Shown: in pieces, positions 1 to 6,927 of the stretch | Layout: each line of letters opens with the position of its first letter | How positions within the stretch are numbered: the first letter of the stretch is position 1 | Assembly: GCA_900756875.1 (NCBI GenBank) | Contig: CAAELW010000181.1 | Span: forward strand, 1-8,259 | Length of the DNA: 8,259 nucleotides | Origin: Pasteurellaceae bacterium | Lineage (GTDB): Bacteria > Pseudomonadota > Gammaproteobacteria > Enterobacterales > Pasteurellaceae | Reading direction: 5' to 3' | Translations under genes and position numbers: made by a program | Notes under the pieces: model-generated | Databases searched by the model: none | What the model was told of the DNA's origin: nothing | What the model saw: the letters and a program-made list of their open reading frames with translations, nothing else

Positions 1-1036
1 AGCTATAGATTGCTTCGTGTGCACCGGCAGCACCTAAAGAGTGACCGGTCATTGATTTGGTAGAAGAAATCGCAGGGATTTTGTCGCCAAATACATTTTT
101 GATTGCCCCTAATTCTTTCACGTCACCAACTGGTGTTGATGTACCGTGTACGTTGATGTAATCAATTGGAGTATCTACCGTTGCCATTGCTTGTTTCATA
201 CAACGCTCTGCACCTTCACCGCTTGGCGCTACCATGTCGTAACCATCAGAAGTTGCGCCATAACCCACGATTTCTGCGTAGATTTTTGCGCCACGTGCTA
301 ATGCGTGTTCTAATTCTTCAACAACGACAACAGCACCACCACCAGCGATAACGAAACCATCACGGTCTGCATCGTAAGCACGAGAAGCTTTTTCTGGGGT
401 ATCATTGTATTTAGTTGAAACCGCACCCATTGCATCGAATTCAGTTGCACATTCCCAAGATAATTCTTCCGCACCACCCGCGAAAACCACATCTTGTTTA
501 CCTAATTGGATTAATTCAACTGCGTGACCGATACAGTGTGCAGACGTTGCACAAGCAGAGCTGATTGAGTAGTTCACACCACGGATTTTGTAAGGGGTTG
601 CTAAACAAGCTGACACACTTGATGCCATCGTTTTAGTTACCGCATAAGGACCAATCGCTTTCACACCGCGTGGACCACGCACTGCATCACAAGCCACTAA
701 TTGGTTGTGTGCGGAACCAGTACCTGCACCGATTACAAGACCTGTACGGTCATTTGAAACTTGATCTTCTGTTAAACCTGAATCTTCAATCGCTTCACGC
801 ATAGAAAGGTATGCATAAGCTGCCGCATCACCCATAAAACGATACACTTTACGATCGATATGCTCGCTTGGATCAAGTTTGATTGTGCCGGCAACATGGC
901 TACGCATTTTCATTTCAATGAACTCAGGCACGACTTCAATACCAGATTTACCTGCTTTTAATGAAGCCAAAACTTCTTCTTTGTTGTTACCGATACTTGA
1001 AATAATACCAAAACCAGTAATTACAGCTCTTTTCAT
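1..1036 (-). CDS. fabB: 3-oxoacyl-[acyl-carrier-protein] synthase I (KAS I), 3' end cut by window edge
   Basis: FabB is a cytosolic condensing enzyme that elongates acyl-ACP with malonyl-ACP and is needed for the unsaturated branch of type II fatty acid synthesis. The frame stays open from the ATG at 1036 to the window start and gives 345 residues; the E. coli protein has about 406, so roughly 60 C-terminal residues lie outside. The start [18 protein letters not shown] is typical of FabB. The KAS catalytic set is visible: nucleophile C162 in [13 protein letters not shown]297 in [11 protein letters not shown]327 and H332 in [14 protein letters not shown], each one position below the E. coli numbering. 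The SACATSAHC context favours FabB over FabF. An AAGGA ribosome binding site (1044-1048) sits 7 bases upstream of the ATG. The gene diverges from mnmC, as in E. coli. No uptake signal is present in this part of the gene, and no damage is seen. Confidence 0.97.
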   Translation of the reverse strand, partial: MKRAVITGFGIISSIGNNKEEVLASLKAGKSGIEVVPEFIEMKMRSHVAGTIKLDPSEHIDRKVYRFMGDAAAYAYLSMREAIEDSGLTEDQVSNDRTGLVIGAGTGSAHNQLVACDAVRGPRGVKAIGPYAVTKTMASSVSACLATPYKIRGVNYSISSACATSAHCIGHAVELIQLGKQDVVFAGGAEELSWECATEFDAMGAVSTKYNDTPEKASRAYDADRDGFVIAGGGAVVVVEELEHALARGAKIYAEIVGYGATSDGYDMVAPSGEGAERCMKQAMATVDTPIDYINVHGTSTPVGDVKELGAIKNVFGDKIPAISSTKSMTGHSLGAAGAHEAIYS

Positions 1037-1071
1037 TCTTTATTCCTTATGAGTTAGGGGAAATTTAATTC

Positions 1072-1089
1072 AACTTACAGTTGTTAGCT
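1072..1089 (-). promoter_or_regulatory. candidate FabR-type operator upstream of fabB
   Basis: On the fabB strand this reads AGCTAACA-AC-TGTAAGTT, an imperfect palindrome in which 6 of 8 arm positions pair. As I recall it, the enterobacterial FabR operator is roughly AGCGTACA-NN-TGTACGCT, and 12 of the 16 specified positions match. It lies 36 bases upstream of the fabB start codon, at or just after the predicted transcription start. That is where a repressor such as FabR, which senses unsaturated acyl chains, could block transcription. The consensus is from memory and no fabR gene lies in the window, so this is an inference. Confidence 0.45.
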
Positions 1090-1095
1090 GAACGC

Positions 1096-1123
1096 AATTT
1101 ACTATGAAATGAAAATATTGCAA
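1096..1123 (-). promoter_or_regulatory. tentative sigma-70 promoter of fabB
   Basis: On the minus strand a -35-like TTGCAA (1123-1118) is followed after 16 bases by a -10-like TAAATT (1101-1096), each matching the consensus at 4 of 6 positions. An alternative pair is TTGCTT (1127-1122) and TAGTAA (1104-1099) with 17 bases between. Both are weak, as expected for a promoter that needs an activator, and the FadR-like site lies just upstream. Transcription would begin near 1089, giving a leader of about 52 bases. Confidence 0.4.
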
Positions 1124-1132
1124 GCAATAATT

Positions 1133-1149
1133 CATTTGTTCGACCAGTT
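1133..1149 (-). promoter_or_regulatory. candidate FadR binding site between fabB and mnmC
   Basis: On the fabB strand the 17-mer is AACTGGTCGAACAAATG. As I recall it, the FadR consensus is AACTGGTCNGACNNGTT: the left half matches at 8 of 8 and the right half is partly degenerate. The core closely resembles the E. coli fabB FadR site, which contains GGTACGACCAG. In E. coli FadR activates fabA and fabB from upstream of the promoter, and this site lies upstream of both candidate -35 elements, centred about 52 bases before the predicted start. It also ends 5 bases before the mnmC -35 on the other strand. Confidence 0.55.
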
Positions 1150-1154
1150 AAGTT

Positions 1155-1184
1155 TTAACCGACTCAAAATTTCCGTGCTATTAT
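1155..1184 (+). promoter_or_regulatory. extended -10 promoter of mnmC
   Basis: The -35 TTAACC (1155-1160) matches 4 of 6 consensus positions. After an 18-base spacer comes the -10 TATTAT (1179-1184), which matches 5 of 6. A TG dinucleotide at 1176-1177 gives the TGN-TATTAT form of an extended -10 promoter, which compensates for an imperfect -35. Predicted start is near 1191, leaving a leader of about 28 bases that includes the mnmC ribosome binding site AAGGG at 1207-1211. Confidence 0.6.
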
Positions 1185-1218
1185 AAAAGAATTTGATAAG
1201 GCAAAAAAGGGCTAACAC

Positions 1219-3228
1219 ATGTTCACCATTCAGCACGCAAAAATTCATTTTAATCAAGAGAACACCCCTGTTTCGGATAAATTTGATGACGTGTATTTTT
1301 CTAATCAAGATGGCTTAGCGGAAACGCATTATGTGTTTTTAGAAGGTAATCAGTTGTGGGAGCGATGGGTTCATTACCAAGAAGCCCACTTTGTTATTGC
1401 TGAAACAGGATTTGGCACGGGATTAAATTTCTTTGCGGTGACCACGCTATTCCGTGAATTTCGTCAAAAACACCCTGATTCGCCTTTAAAACGCCTTTAT
1501 TTTATCTCTTTTGAAAAATACCCTTTGCCACTTGATGCATTACAACAAGCCCATTTAGCCTATCCACAATTTTCTCGTCTTGCTCAGCATTTACAACAGC
1601 ATTGGCTTAATCCTATTCAAGGTTGCTACCGTTTTCATTTTGATGAAACCACGTTAGATCTTTGGTTTGGCGATGTCGCTGAAAATCTGCCACAGCTGGG
1701 CGATTATATGAATGGTAAAATTGATGCCTGGTTTTTAGATGGTTTTGCACCGAGTAAAAACCCCGACATGTGGAACGAGCAGCTTTATCAGCAAATGTTT
1801 CGCTTAACTAAACCGCAAGGCACCTTTGCGACCTTTACTGCGGCAAGTGCGGTTAGAAAAGGCTTAGAAAATACAGGCTTTAATATTAAGAAACGCAAAG
1901 GCTTTGGTAAAAAACGGGAATGTCTTTCTGGTCAAAAAACGCAGGAAAAACTGCCCGCCCTTTCTGCGCCCTGGTTTCATAGTCAGCCAGCCAATCTCGA
2001 AGAACAAGATATTGCCATTATTGGTGGTGGGATAGCCTCGCTTTGTACAGCCATTTCATTGGTTAAGCGTGGGGCTAAAATCACAATTTATTGCGAAGAT
2101 GAGCAAACTGCCCTGAATGCATCTGGCAATAAACAAGGCGCTTTTTATCCGCAACTGAGCGATGATAATGAGCGCAATATTCGTTTTTATATTCATGCCT
2201 TTGCCTATGGTCATCAATTTCTACAATGGGTAATTCAACAACAAATCGAATTTGAACATGAGTTCTGTGGTGTCGCACTTTGTGCTTACAATGAGAAAGC
2301 TGAAAGTAAATTAAATAAAATCGCTGAGCTGAATTTGCCTTCTGATTTATATCAGCCATTAAGCCAATCTGAATTAAGTGAAAAAGTGGGCTTACCGTTA
2401 CCTTTTGGTGGCGCTTTTATCCCTCAAGGCGCTTGGCTTGCACCTCGTCAGTTAGTTCAACACACTTTTGCCTTTTTAGAAAAACAAGGTGTCCAGATTA
2501 AAACATCACAAAAAGCAACCGCACTTTCTCAAACAGAAAATGGTTGGCAAATCACCACTGCTGAAAATGAAACTTTCTGCCATGAAGTGGTTGTTTTAGC
2601 AAACGGACATAAACTCACTGAGTTTGAGCAAACACAAAAACTCCCACTCTATCCTGTTCGAGGACAAGTGAGCCAAATTCCAACATCCGCAAACTTACTT
2701 AAACTCAAAACTGTGTTGTGCTATGACGGCTACCTGACGCCAGTAGATCAAGCGAAAGCCAGTCATTGTATTGGCGCAAGTCATGTTCGTGATAATGCAA
2801 CTCGTGAATTTAGCCTAACTGAACAACAAGAGAATCAACAAAAAATTCAGCAAAATATACCTGAAGAGTGGACAAAAGAAGTGGATACATCGGGTAATCT
2901 GGCTCGAGTCGGTGTACGTTGTTCGGTACGTGATCTTACGCCAATGATGGGGGCTGTTCCTCATTTTTCAGCACAGCAAGTACAATATCAGAATTTGTTT
3001 AATTTATGCCGCCGTAAACAGCCAATAGAACAGGCTGCAAACTACCCTAATCTCTATTTAATCGGCGCATTAGGCTCTAGAGGATTAACTTCTGCGCCAT
3101 TTTTGGGTGAAACACTGGCTTCCTTAATTTATGGTGAACCCTTACCGATGAGTGAAGATCTGATTCATAACTTAATGCCAAACCGCAGTTGGGTCAGACG
3201 CTGGTTGAAAGGTGCAGAGGTGAAATAA
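1219..3228 (+). CDS. mnmC: bifunctional tRNA 5-methylaminomethyl-2-thiouridine synthesis protein MnmC
   Basis: MnmC completes mnm5s2U at wobble position 34 of certain tRNAs. Its C-terminal FAD domain (MnmC1) converts carboxymethylaminomethyl-uridine to aminomethyl-uridine, and its N-terminal SAM domain (MnmC2) methylates that product. The protein has 669 residues, against about 668 in E. coli, so both domains are complete. The SAM-binding glycine motif [10 protein letters not shown] is at residues 61-70 and the MnmC2 motif [15 protein letters not shown] at 171-185. The FAD dinucleotide-binding motif [10 protein letters not shown] is at 265-274, CYDGYLTP at 501-508 and the C-terminal [11 protein letters not shown] at 617-627. 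The ATG follows AAGGG by 7 bases. The gene diverges from fabB and ends at a hairpin terminator facing a convergent gene. Two uptake signals lie inside it without disturbing the frame. Confidence 0.97.
   Translation: MFTIQHAKIHFNQENTPVSDKFDDVYFSNQDGLAETHYVFLEGNQLWERWVHYQEAHFVIAETGFGTGLNFFAVTTLFREFRQKHPDSPLKRLYFISFEKYPLPLDALQQAHLAYPQFSRLAQHLQQHWLNPIQGCYRFHFDETTLDLWFGDVAENLPQLGDYMNGKIDAWFLDGFAPSKNPDMWNEQLYQQMFRLTKPQGTFATFTAASAVRKGLENTGFNIKKRKGFGKKRECLSGQKTQEKLPALSAPWFHSQPANLEEQDIAIIGGGIASLCTAISLVKRGAKITIYCEDEQTALNASGNKQGAFYPQLSDDNERNIRFYIHAFAYGHQFLQWVIQQQIEFEHEFCGVALCAYNEKAESKLNKIAELNLPSDLYQPLSQSELSEKVGLPLPFGGAFIPQGAWLAPRQLVQHTFAFLEKQGVQIKTSQKATALSQTENGWQITTAENETFCHEVVVLANGHKLTEFEQTQKLPLYPVRGQVSQIPTSANLLKLKTVLCYDGYLTPVDQAKASHCIGASHVRDNATREFSLTEQQENQQKIQQNIPEEWTKEVDTSGNLARVGVRCSVRDLTPMMGAVPHFSAQQVQYQNLFNLCRRKQPIEQAANYPNLYLIGALGSRGLTSAPFLGETLASLIYGEPLPMSEDLIHNLMPNRSWVRRWLKGAEVK
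1845..1853 (+). repeat. DNA uptake signal sequence (Hin-type USS) in mnmC
   Basis: Exact AAGTGCGGT, the core recognised during natural transformation in the Haemophilus influenzae clade of Pasteurellaceae. It is followed by an AT-rich stretch and is read inside mnmC as Ser-Ala-Val (residues 210-212). Confidence 0.85.
2518..2526 (-). repeat. DNA uptake signal sequence (Hin-type USS) in mnmC
   Basis: Exact ACCGCACTT, the complement of the USS core. It is read in mnmC as Thr-Ala-Leu, in the poorly conserved stretch around residues 434-436 of the FAD domain. Confidence 0.85.
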
Positions 3229-3260
3229 AAAAAGTGCGGTTAAAATCAACCGCACTTTTT
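3229..3260. terminator. bidirectional Rho-independent terminator made of an inverted USS pair
   Basis: Perfect 13-bp stem: AAAAAGTGCGGTT (3229-3241) pairs with AACCGCACTTTTT (3248-3260) around a 6-base loop. The outer A/T pairs supply a U-run in both directions. It starts one base after the mnmC stop codon and ends one base before the stop codon of the convergent Sel1-repeat gene, so it can serve both. Each arm contains an exact USS core (3232-3240 plus, 3249-3257 minus), a known arrangement in H. influenzae where paired uptake signals act as terminators. Confidence 0.92.
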
Positions 3261-3261
3261 C

Positions 3262-3936
3262 TTAATACAAGCTTAAACGTTGTAATCGCTGTCTGGCGAT
3301 TTCTTTGATTTCATCCTTTTTCGCCGTATTCATAATTTCCAAATAAAGCAATTTAGCCAAACCAATATTCACTTGTGTCCCAATCCCTTCTTCATACAAA
3401 CGAGCCAAACGGAATCGCCCCTCATTGCTGCCCGCATTCGCAGCTTTTTGGAACCATTCAAAGGCTTTAGTAAATTCTTTCTGATTGGTATAAATTTCCC
3501 CTAATGTAAGCATGGCATCAGGATCTTTTGTCGCACTGGTTTCAAATAATTTAATCGCTTGAGCGGTATCTTGTTTTACATAGTTGTTGCCGTTGAAATA
3601 CATGACCGCCAAATTATTGATAGCTTTAATACTGCCTCGCTCAGCAGCTTCACTAAACCACCAATAAGCCAACTCTTTATTTTCATCTACTCCACGGCCT
3701 AAATTATAAAGCATCCCTAAATTGCTTTGCGCTTGTAAATTACCTTCCAACGCAAGAGGATACATAATTTCAAAAACGGCTTTCCAATCTTGTTTCTCAG
3801 CCAGTTTTTGCGCCAGATCCATTTTTTGCTGCTCTGTCATTTGCGCTTTATCGACCAAATCAATGGTTTTCATCGCAAATGCTGAACTGCTTAAGGTGAG
3901 CGTGGTGAGGAGTAAAAGTTTGGCTAATGTCTTCAT
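3262..3936 (-). CDS. secreted Sel1-repeat (SEL1-like TPR) protein
   Basis: The 224-residue product begins with a classical signal peptide: K3 and K6, a hydrophobic core LLLLTTLTL, and SAFA ending at residue 21 as the likely signal peptidase I site. It is therefore probably periplasmic. After a helical linker come about four Sel1-like repeats, roughly residues 67-102, 103-138, 139-170 and 171-204. They show the usual NLGxLYxxGxGV, AxxWFxxAAxxGS and [11 protein letters not shown] patterns. Such repeats form alpha solenoids that bind other proteins; no catalytic residues are visible and the partner is unknown. The ATG lies one base after the stop codon of the upstream YwiC-like gene and has no clear Shine-Dalgarno of its own, so translational coupling is likely. 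The signal peptide starting exactly at this Met supports the start. The precise role is not recognised. Confidence 0.85.
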   Translation of the reverse strand: MKTLAKLLLLTTLTLSSSAFAMKTIDLVDKAQMTEQQKMDLAQKLAEKQDWKAVFEIMYPLALEGNLQAQSNLGMLYNLGRGVDENKELAYWWFSEAAERGSIKAINNLAVMYFNGNNYVKQDTAQAIKLFETSATKDPDAMLTLGEIYTNQKEFTKAFEWFQKAANAGSNEGRFRLARLYEEGIGTQVNIGLAKLLYLEIMNTAKKDEIKEIARQRLQRLSLY

Positions 3937-3937
3937 C

Positions 3938-4654
3938 TTATAACGTCGCTATCAATAAAATAATCAAAAAAATGGCGGATGTTCCGAATTCTATTAGACC
4001 AACTTGCTTAACCGAAAGTTTCTTGGTTGGTAAATAAATGGCACGAATTAACGCCAGCACAAAAGCAAGTGATAAGACATATTGTTGGGTAAACAAACAA
4101 CCGAGCACGCAAAGCACGTGGAAAATAATAGAGGCTTTGAGATAAAGCGGATTTTTACGCTCACGCATCATTGATTTGACGTAAAGCGTCGTGCCTATAA
4201 AAAAGAGACTTGGATATAGTGCCACCCACCAGATTTTTTCGTCAAAAGTGCGGTCAGAAAAATAATAGGATCCCATACCTGCAAGAGCAAAAATCGCAAT
4301 ACCCGCTAAATCATTGAGAAGATTACGTTCATCTTTTTTCTTGGTGTAATAGATACTCACCAACACAAAAGGAAACATGGCGGCAATAAAGAAAAGAATT
4401 TGCCAGTTATAAAAAATGGCAGGGAGCGCAAATAAAAAAGCTGCGACACCATAGATGATAGTCCACTTTTTATATTCCGCCATATTTTTGCCTTTAAAGA
4501 GACTCAGCATTGGATAACTCAGCAAATACATGGTGAACCAAGCTAAAAGCAAAAAGAAATGTGCCCAAACAGGTGAGGCTAATAACATACCATAAACAAA
4601 AGGCAATAATGCCATGACAATGGCGCCATATTGATTCGAAATCAGGAGTTTCAT
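3938..4654 (-). CDS. YwiC-like family integral membrane protein
   Basis: This 238-residue protein is highly hydrophobic with about eight or nine membrane segments, near residues 10-26, 31-50, 65-82, 84-103, 116-132, 141-159, 173-188, 190-207 and 221-237. The N-terminal [16 protein letters not shown] (7-22) resembles the N(Q/H)xGAxxMxxxPF signature of YwiC-like proteins. The [10 protein letters not shown] segment (109-118) and the [14 protein letters not shown] segment (166-179) are the other conserved-looking parts. No biochemical function is established for the family to my knowledge, and I assign none. A good promoter lies upstream (4686-4714), but the ribosome binding site is weak (only AAAG near the ATG). 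The next in-frame Met (residue 14) would remove the conserved N-terminal motif, so the ATG at 4654 is kept. It precedes the Sel1-repeat gene by one base and presumably forms a two-gene operon with it. Confidence 0.8.
   Translation of the reverse strand: MKLLISNQYGAIVMALLPFVYGMLLASPVWAHFFLLLAWFTMYLLSYPMLSLFKGKNMAEYKKWTIIYGVAAFLFALPAIFYNWQILFFIAAMFPFVLVSIYYTKKKDERNLLNDLAGIAIFALAGMGSYYFSDRTFDEKIWWVALYPSLFFIGTTLYVKSMMRERKNPLYLKASIIFHVLCVLGCLFTQQYVLSLAFVLALIRAIYLPTKKLSVKQVGLIEFGTSAIFLIILLIATL
4246..4254 (+). repeat. DNA uptake signal sequence (Hin-type USS) in the YwiC-like gene
   Basis: Exact AAGTGCGGT. On the coding (minus) strand it falls within the codons for Asp-Arg-Thr-Phe, residues 134-137, in a predicted loop between membrane segments. 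Confidence 0.85.
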
Positions 4655-4685
4655 AGTTTTCTTTAGTTGATAAAAATTCTCAATT

Positions 4686-4714
4686 ATTTTATCTCACAAT
4701 TTCTTGATTTACAA
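4686..4714 (-). promoter_or_regulatory. sigma-70 promoter of the YwiC-like/Sel1 operon
   Basis: On the minus strand the -35 is TTGTAA (4714-4709, 4 of 6), followed by a 17-base spacer and the -10 TAAAAT (4691-4686, 5 of 6). The predicted start is near 4679, giving a leader of about 25 bases. The -35 overlaps five bases of the -35 of the divergent RidA-family promoter. Confidence 0.6.
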
Positions 4715-4736
4715 AGTCTAAAACCACCTTTAGAAT
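4708..4736 (+). promoter_or_regulatory. sigma-70 promoter of the RidA-family gene
   Basis: The -35 is TTTACA (4708-4713, 5 of 6), followed by a 17-base spacer and the -10 TAGAAT (4731-4736, 5 of 6). The predicted start is near 4743, about 23 bases before the ATG at 4766. Because the promoter lies downstream of the in-frame ATG at 4667, it argues strongly for the 4766 start. Confidence 0.7.
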
Positions 4737-4754
4737 GGAATTATCTTCATCAAA

Positions 4755-4760
4755 AAGGAG
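4755..4760 (+). promoter_or_regulatory. ribosome binding site fixing the RidA-family start
   Basis: Perfect AAGGAG five bases before the ATG at 4766. No comparable site precedes the in-frame ATG at 4667. Confidence 0.85.
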
Positions 4761-4765
4761 CCATT

Positions 4766-5116
4766 ATGTCGATTCAACGCATTCAACCAAGCAAACGCTT
4801 TTCTGAAGTGGTCATTCATAACAATACTGCCTATTTTGCAGGCCAAGTACCGGAAAAAACCGTTAAGCAAAATGCTTACGAGCAAACCAAAGAAGTCCTT
4901 TCACTGATCGATAAATTATTGGCTGAAATTGGTTCTGAAAAAAGCAAAATTCTTACCACGCAAATCTTCCTTGCTGATATGGCTGATTATGCCCAACTCA
5001 ACCAAGCATGGGATGAAGGGGTCGATAGCCAAAATCCACCAAGCCGAGCAACGGTAGAAGCGAAACTTGCAGATCCTGATTGGAAAGTTGAGATCGTGAT
5101 TATCGCATCCGTGTAA
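4766..5116 (+). CDS. RidA (YjgF/YER057c/UK114) family protein, YoaB-like
   Basis: From the ATG at 4766 the product has 116 residues, close to E. coli YoaB (about 114), which it resembles throughout: MSIQRI start, VVIHNNTAYFAGQVPE (15-30), KILTTQIFLAD (61-71), NQAWDEGV (79-86) and the C-terminal PSRATVEAKLADPDWKVEI (92-110). RidA-type proteins are small cytosolic trimers that hydrolyse reactive enamine/imine intermediates of amino acid metabolism. R94 and E109 occupy the places of the RidA active-site Arg and Glu, so deaminase-type activity is possible, but YoaB-like members are less well defined than RidA itself. The frame extends upstream to an ATG at 4667, but those 33 residues do not look like the family and would include the promoter. 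zapG follows 90 bp downstream in the same direction with no clear terminator between. Confidence 0.9.
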   Translation: MSIQRIQPSKRFSEVVIHNNTAYFAGQVPEKTVKQNAYEQTKEVLSLIDKLLAEIGSEKSKILTTQIFLADMADYAQLNQAWDEGVDSQNPPSRATVEAKLADPDWKVEIVIIASV

Positions 5117-5130
5117 GCACAGCTTTTTCA

Positions 5131-5152
5131 AAATGTGATCAACCGCAAAGAA
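5131..5152 (+). promoter_or_regulatory. possible CRP binding site upstream of zapG
   Basis: The left half AAATGTGATC matches the CRP half-site at 10 of 10 positions. The right half is weak: read on the other strand it contains TTTGCGG, similar to the TTTGCGA half-site of Sxy-dependent CRP-S sites in Haemophilus. The centre (5141.5) lies 41.5 bases before a start predicted from the -10-like TAAACT at 5171-5176, the class II spacing. Only one half is convincing. Confidence 0.25.
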
Positions 5153-5206
5153 ACTTTTTTGTTTTTCCTTTAAACTAAACAATGAATTCAAGATAAGGAG
5201 TAATGT

Positions 5207-5617
5207 ATGCAATCATGGATACCAGAAATATGGCAAGCCGCTGTGATTGGGCTTGTGGTTGGCGTAATCTTAGGCTACGGATTATTACGTTTAACGAAAG
5301 GTTCAGTTAAAAAACAAGTTCAGACAGAAGCTGAACTGAAAGAAGTGAAAACACAGTTAAGCGATCAACAAGCACAACTTGAAAAACATTTTGCTGAAAG
5401 TGCTGAATTATTTAAAACCTTAATTGGGGATTATCAAAAACTGTATCGTCATTACGCGGTTTCCTCTGAAGCTTTACTCGGTAACAAACCAGCTAATAAA
5501 GGTTTATTTACTCAACAGCTAGTGACTGCCTCATCAGAAAGTAAATCAGAAGAACCACCTCGTGATTATTCTGAAGGTTCATCTGGTTTATTAAAAACAG
5601 ATAAAGAAAACCAATAA
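5207..5617 (+). CDS. zapG: ZapG (YhcB, DUF1043) inner membrane protein
   Basis: ZapG/YhcB is a small inner-membrane protein linked to the divisome, rod shape and coordination of envelope synthesis in gammaproteobacteria. The 136-residue product has one N-terminal membrane segment (about residues 10-28, AAVIGLVVGVILGYGLLRL). A basic stretch and an alpha-helical coiled-coil-like region follow (about 35-65). The family hallmark HFAESAELFKTLIGDYQKLY is at residues 61-80, and the tail is Ser/Glu-rich and poorly structured. The ATG follows AAGGAG (5195-5200) by 6 bases. A second ATG at 5203 is out of frame. The gene has two stop codons in tandem (TAATAA) and ends at a strong terminator. It may be transcribed from its own promoter near 5171-5176 or by readthrough from the RidA-family gene. 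Confidence 0.93.
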   Translation: MQSWIPEIWQAAVIGLVVGVILGYGLLRLTKGSVKKQVQTEAELKEVKTQLSDQQAQLEKHFAESAELFKTLIGDYQKLYRHYAVSSEALLGNKPANKGLFTQQLVTASSESKSEEPPRDYSEGSSGLLKTDKENQ

Positions 5618-5637
5618 TAATTAACGGTTGAATAATA

Positions 5638-5675
5638 AAAAAATCAGGGATTAAATACTTAATCCCTGATTTTTT
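5638..5675. terminator. bidirectional Rho-independent terminator between zapG and lolE
   Basis: Perfect 17-bp stem: 5638-5654 (AAAAAATCAGGGATTAA) pairs with 5659-5675 around the 4-base loop ATAC. A-runs and T-runs on both sides provide the U-tract in each direction. It lies 20 bases after the zapG stop and one base before the lolE stop, so it probably ends both convergent transcripts. It contains no uptake signal, unlike the terminator at 3229-3260. Confidence 0.93.
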
Positions 5676-5676
5676 A

Positions 5677-6927
5677 TTAATGATTACTCAATACTTGAGC
5701 CGGTTGTAACTTCGCGGCTCGACTGGCTGGATAAAGACTGGCAAGTAAACTCAATACCAATGCCGCCACGAGAACCAATACAACATCGAACCAATGTAAT
5801 TCACTTGGCAAGAAATCAACAAAATAGATGCCATCTGATAACAATTTTTTACCAAGTAATGTCTCGATGCCTTGAATAATCGGCGTGAGATTCAGTGCAA
5901 GTACGACACCTAACACGATACCAATCAAACATCCTTTCATTCCTGCAAGCAAACCATACCAAATAAAGATCTGCTTAATAAAGCCATTATTCGCCCCCAG
6001 GGTTCGCATAATCGCAATATCACCTTGCTTATCTTTTACTGCCATAATTAAGGTTGAAACGATATTAAAACACGCCACCCCAATTACAAGCACCATGGCG
6101 ATATACATCACAGTACGGATAAGCTGAATATCACGATACATATAGCCAAATTTTGCCACCCAGTTTTGAATATAAAGCAGTTGCGGATAATCATTCAGCA
6201 TCGAATAATCCATTTCTTGTACTTTGAATGGATCATCAACTTTCAATTCAACACCGGTAATTTGATCTTCGCGATATCCCATTAATTCTTGCGCTTGAGG
6301 TAATGCCAGTAAGGCATAGCTATGATCTAACTGACCATCTAAACGTAAAATAGCGGTCACTTGAATACGCTCACGATTAGGCTGAGCCATTTGATCTTCA
6401 CCATTTGGTTGAGAGATTAATAATGACACCCAATCGCCAGCTTTAACATCTAACTCTTTGGCAATACCAGAGCCTAGCACCAATCCACCTTCTTCTGCGA
6501 ATTTCTGCCAGCCATCACCTTCCACAAACTTACCAAGAGAACTCACTTGATCTTCAGCTTGTTTATCGACCCCTTTCACTTGCACAACTTTAAGTTTATT
6601 GCCATTTTCGACTAAGGCAGTAAAACTCACAAAAGGTGAAAGTGCGGTAATTTTTTTGTTTGTTTTTAGACGTTCCGCAAGGTTCTGCCAATGGTTTAAT
6701 GTGGCTTCATTGGCATGTGGATTAACGGTGATTTCCGTATGTGGCACGACTGCCAAAATACGTGAATTCAATTCACGCTCAAAACCATTCATCGCACTTA
6801 ATCCCACAATCAACACTGCCACACCAAGGGCGATACCGATAGCAGAGAATTTTGAAATTAACGCCACCAACGGATTCTTTTGCTTACCCCGTTGATAACG
6901 CCAACTAATGAAAAAAGGCGTATTCAT
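5677..6927 (-). CDS. lolE: lipoprotein-releasing ABC transporter permease LolE
   Basis: LolE and LolC are the membrane subunits of LolCDE, which extracts mature lipoproteins from the outer face of the inner membrane and passes them to LolA. The product is 416 residues (E. coli 414). It has the MacB/LolE layout: membrane segment 1 at about 26-47 with STIGIALGV-like sequence, a periplasmic domain at about 50-265, and three further segments at about 268-292, 318-348 and 380-402. IALGVAVLIVGLSAMNGFEREL, PSELHWFD and the cytoplasmic loop DKQGDIAIMRTLGA (299-312), which should contact LolD, match LolE rather than LolC. I choose the ATG at 6927, which overlaps the lolD stop as TAATG and has AGGAAGG 6 bases upstream. 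The longer frame from 6969 adds 14 residues that do not fit the family. This is the last gene of the operon. Confidence 0.95.
   Translation of the reverse strand: MNTPFFISWRYQRGKQKNPLVALISKFSAIGIALGVAVLIVGLSAMNGFERELNSRILAVVPHTEITVNPHANEATLNHWQNLAERLKTNKKITALSPFVSFTALVENGNKLKVVQVKGVDKQAEDQVSSLGKFVEGDGWQKFAEEGGLVLGSGIAKELDVKAGDWVSLLISQPNGEDQMAQPNRERIQVTAILRLDGQLDHSYALLALPQAQELMGYREDQITGVELKVDDPFKVQEMDYSMLNDYPQLLYIQNWVAKFGYMYRDIQLIRTVMYIAMVLVIGVACFNIVSTLIMAVKDKQGDIAIMRTLGANNGFIKQIFIWYGLLAGMKGCLIGIVLGVVLALNLTPIIQGIETLLGKKLLSDGIYFVDFLPSELHWFDVVLVLVAALVLSLLASLYPASRAAKLQPAQVLSNH
6640..6648 (+). repeat. DNA uptake signal sequence (Hin-type USS) in lolE
   Basis: Exact AAGTGCGGT followed by AA and a seven-T run, a good match to the extended USS with its AT-rich flank. 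On the coding strand it is read as Thr-Ala-Leu, residues 94-96 of LolE. Confidence 0.88.

Noticed and set aside
166..492. Two short open frames (166-351 plus, 310-492 minus) in the first kilobase
   Set aside because: Both lie within fabB in other frames; their Leu/His/Arg-rich or Val/Leu-rich composition is that of shadow translations and neither has a ribosome binding site.
2081..2359. 92-codon minus-strand frame inside mnmC
   Set aside because: It is antisense to the conserved FAD domain of MnmC, has no recognisable motif and is best explained as a shadow.
5117..5171. Possible terminator between the RidA-family gene and zapG
   Set aside because: Only short AT-only arms (AAAG-AAAC against GTTT and CTTT with a bulge) can pair; there is no GC-containing stem, so readthrough into zapG remains possible.
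4916..5212. 98-codon minus-strand frame across the RidA-family gene and the zapG leader
   Set aside because: It is antisense to a clear RidA-family gene and has Cys/Phe-rich shadow-like composition.
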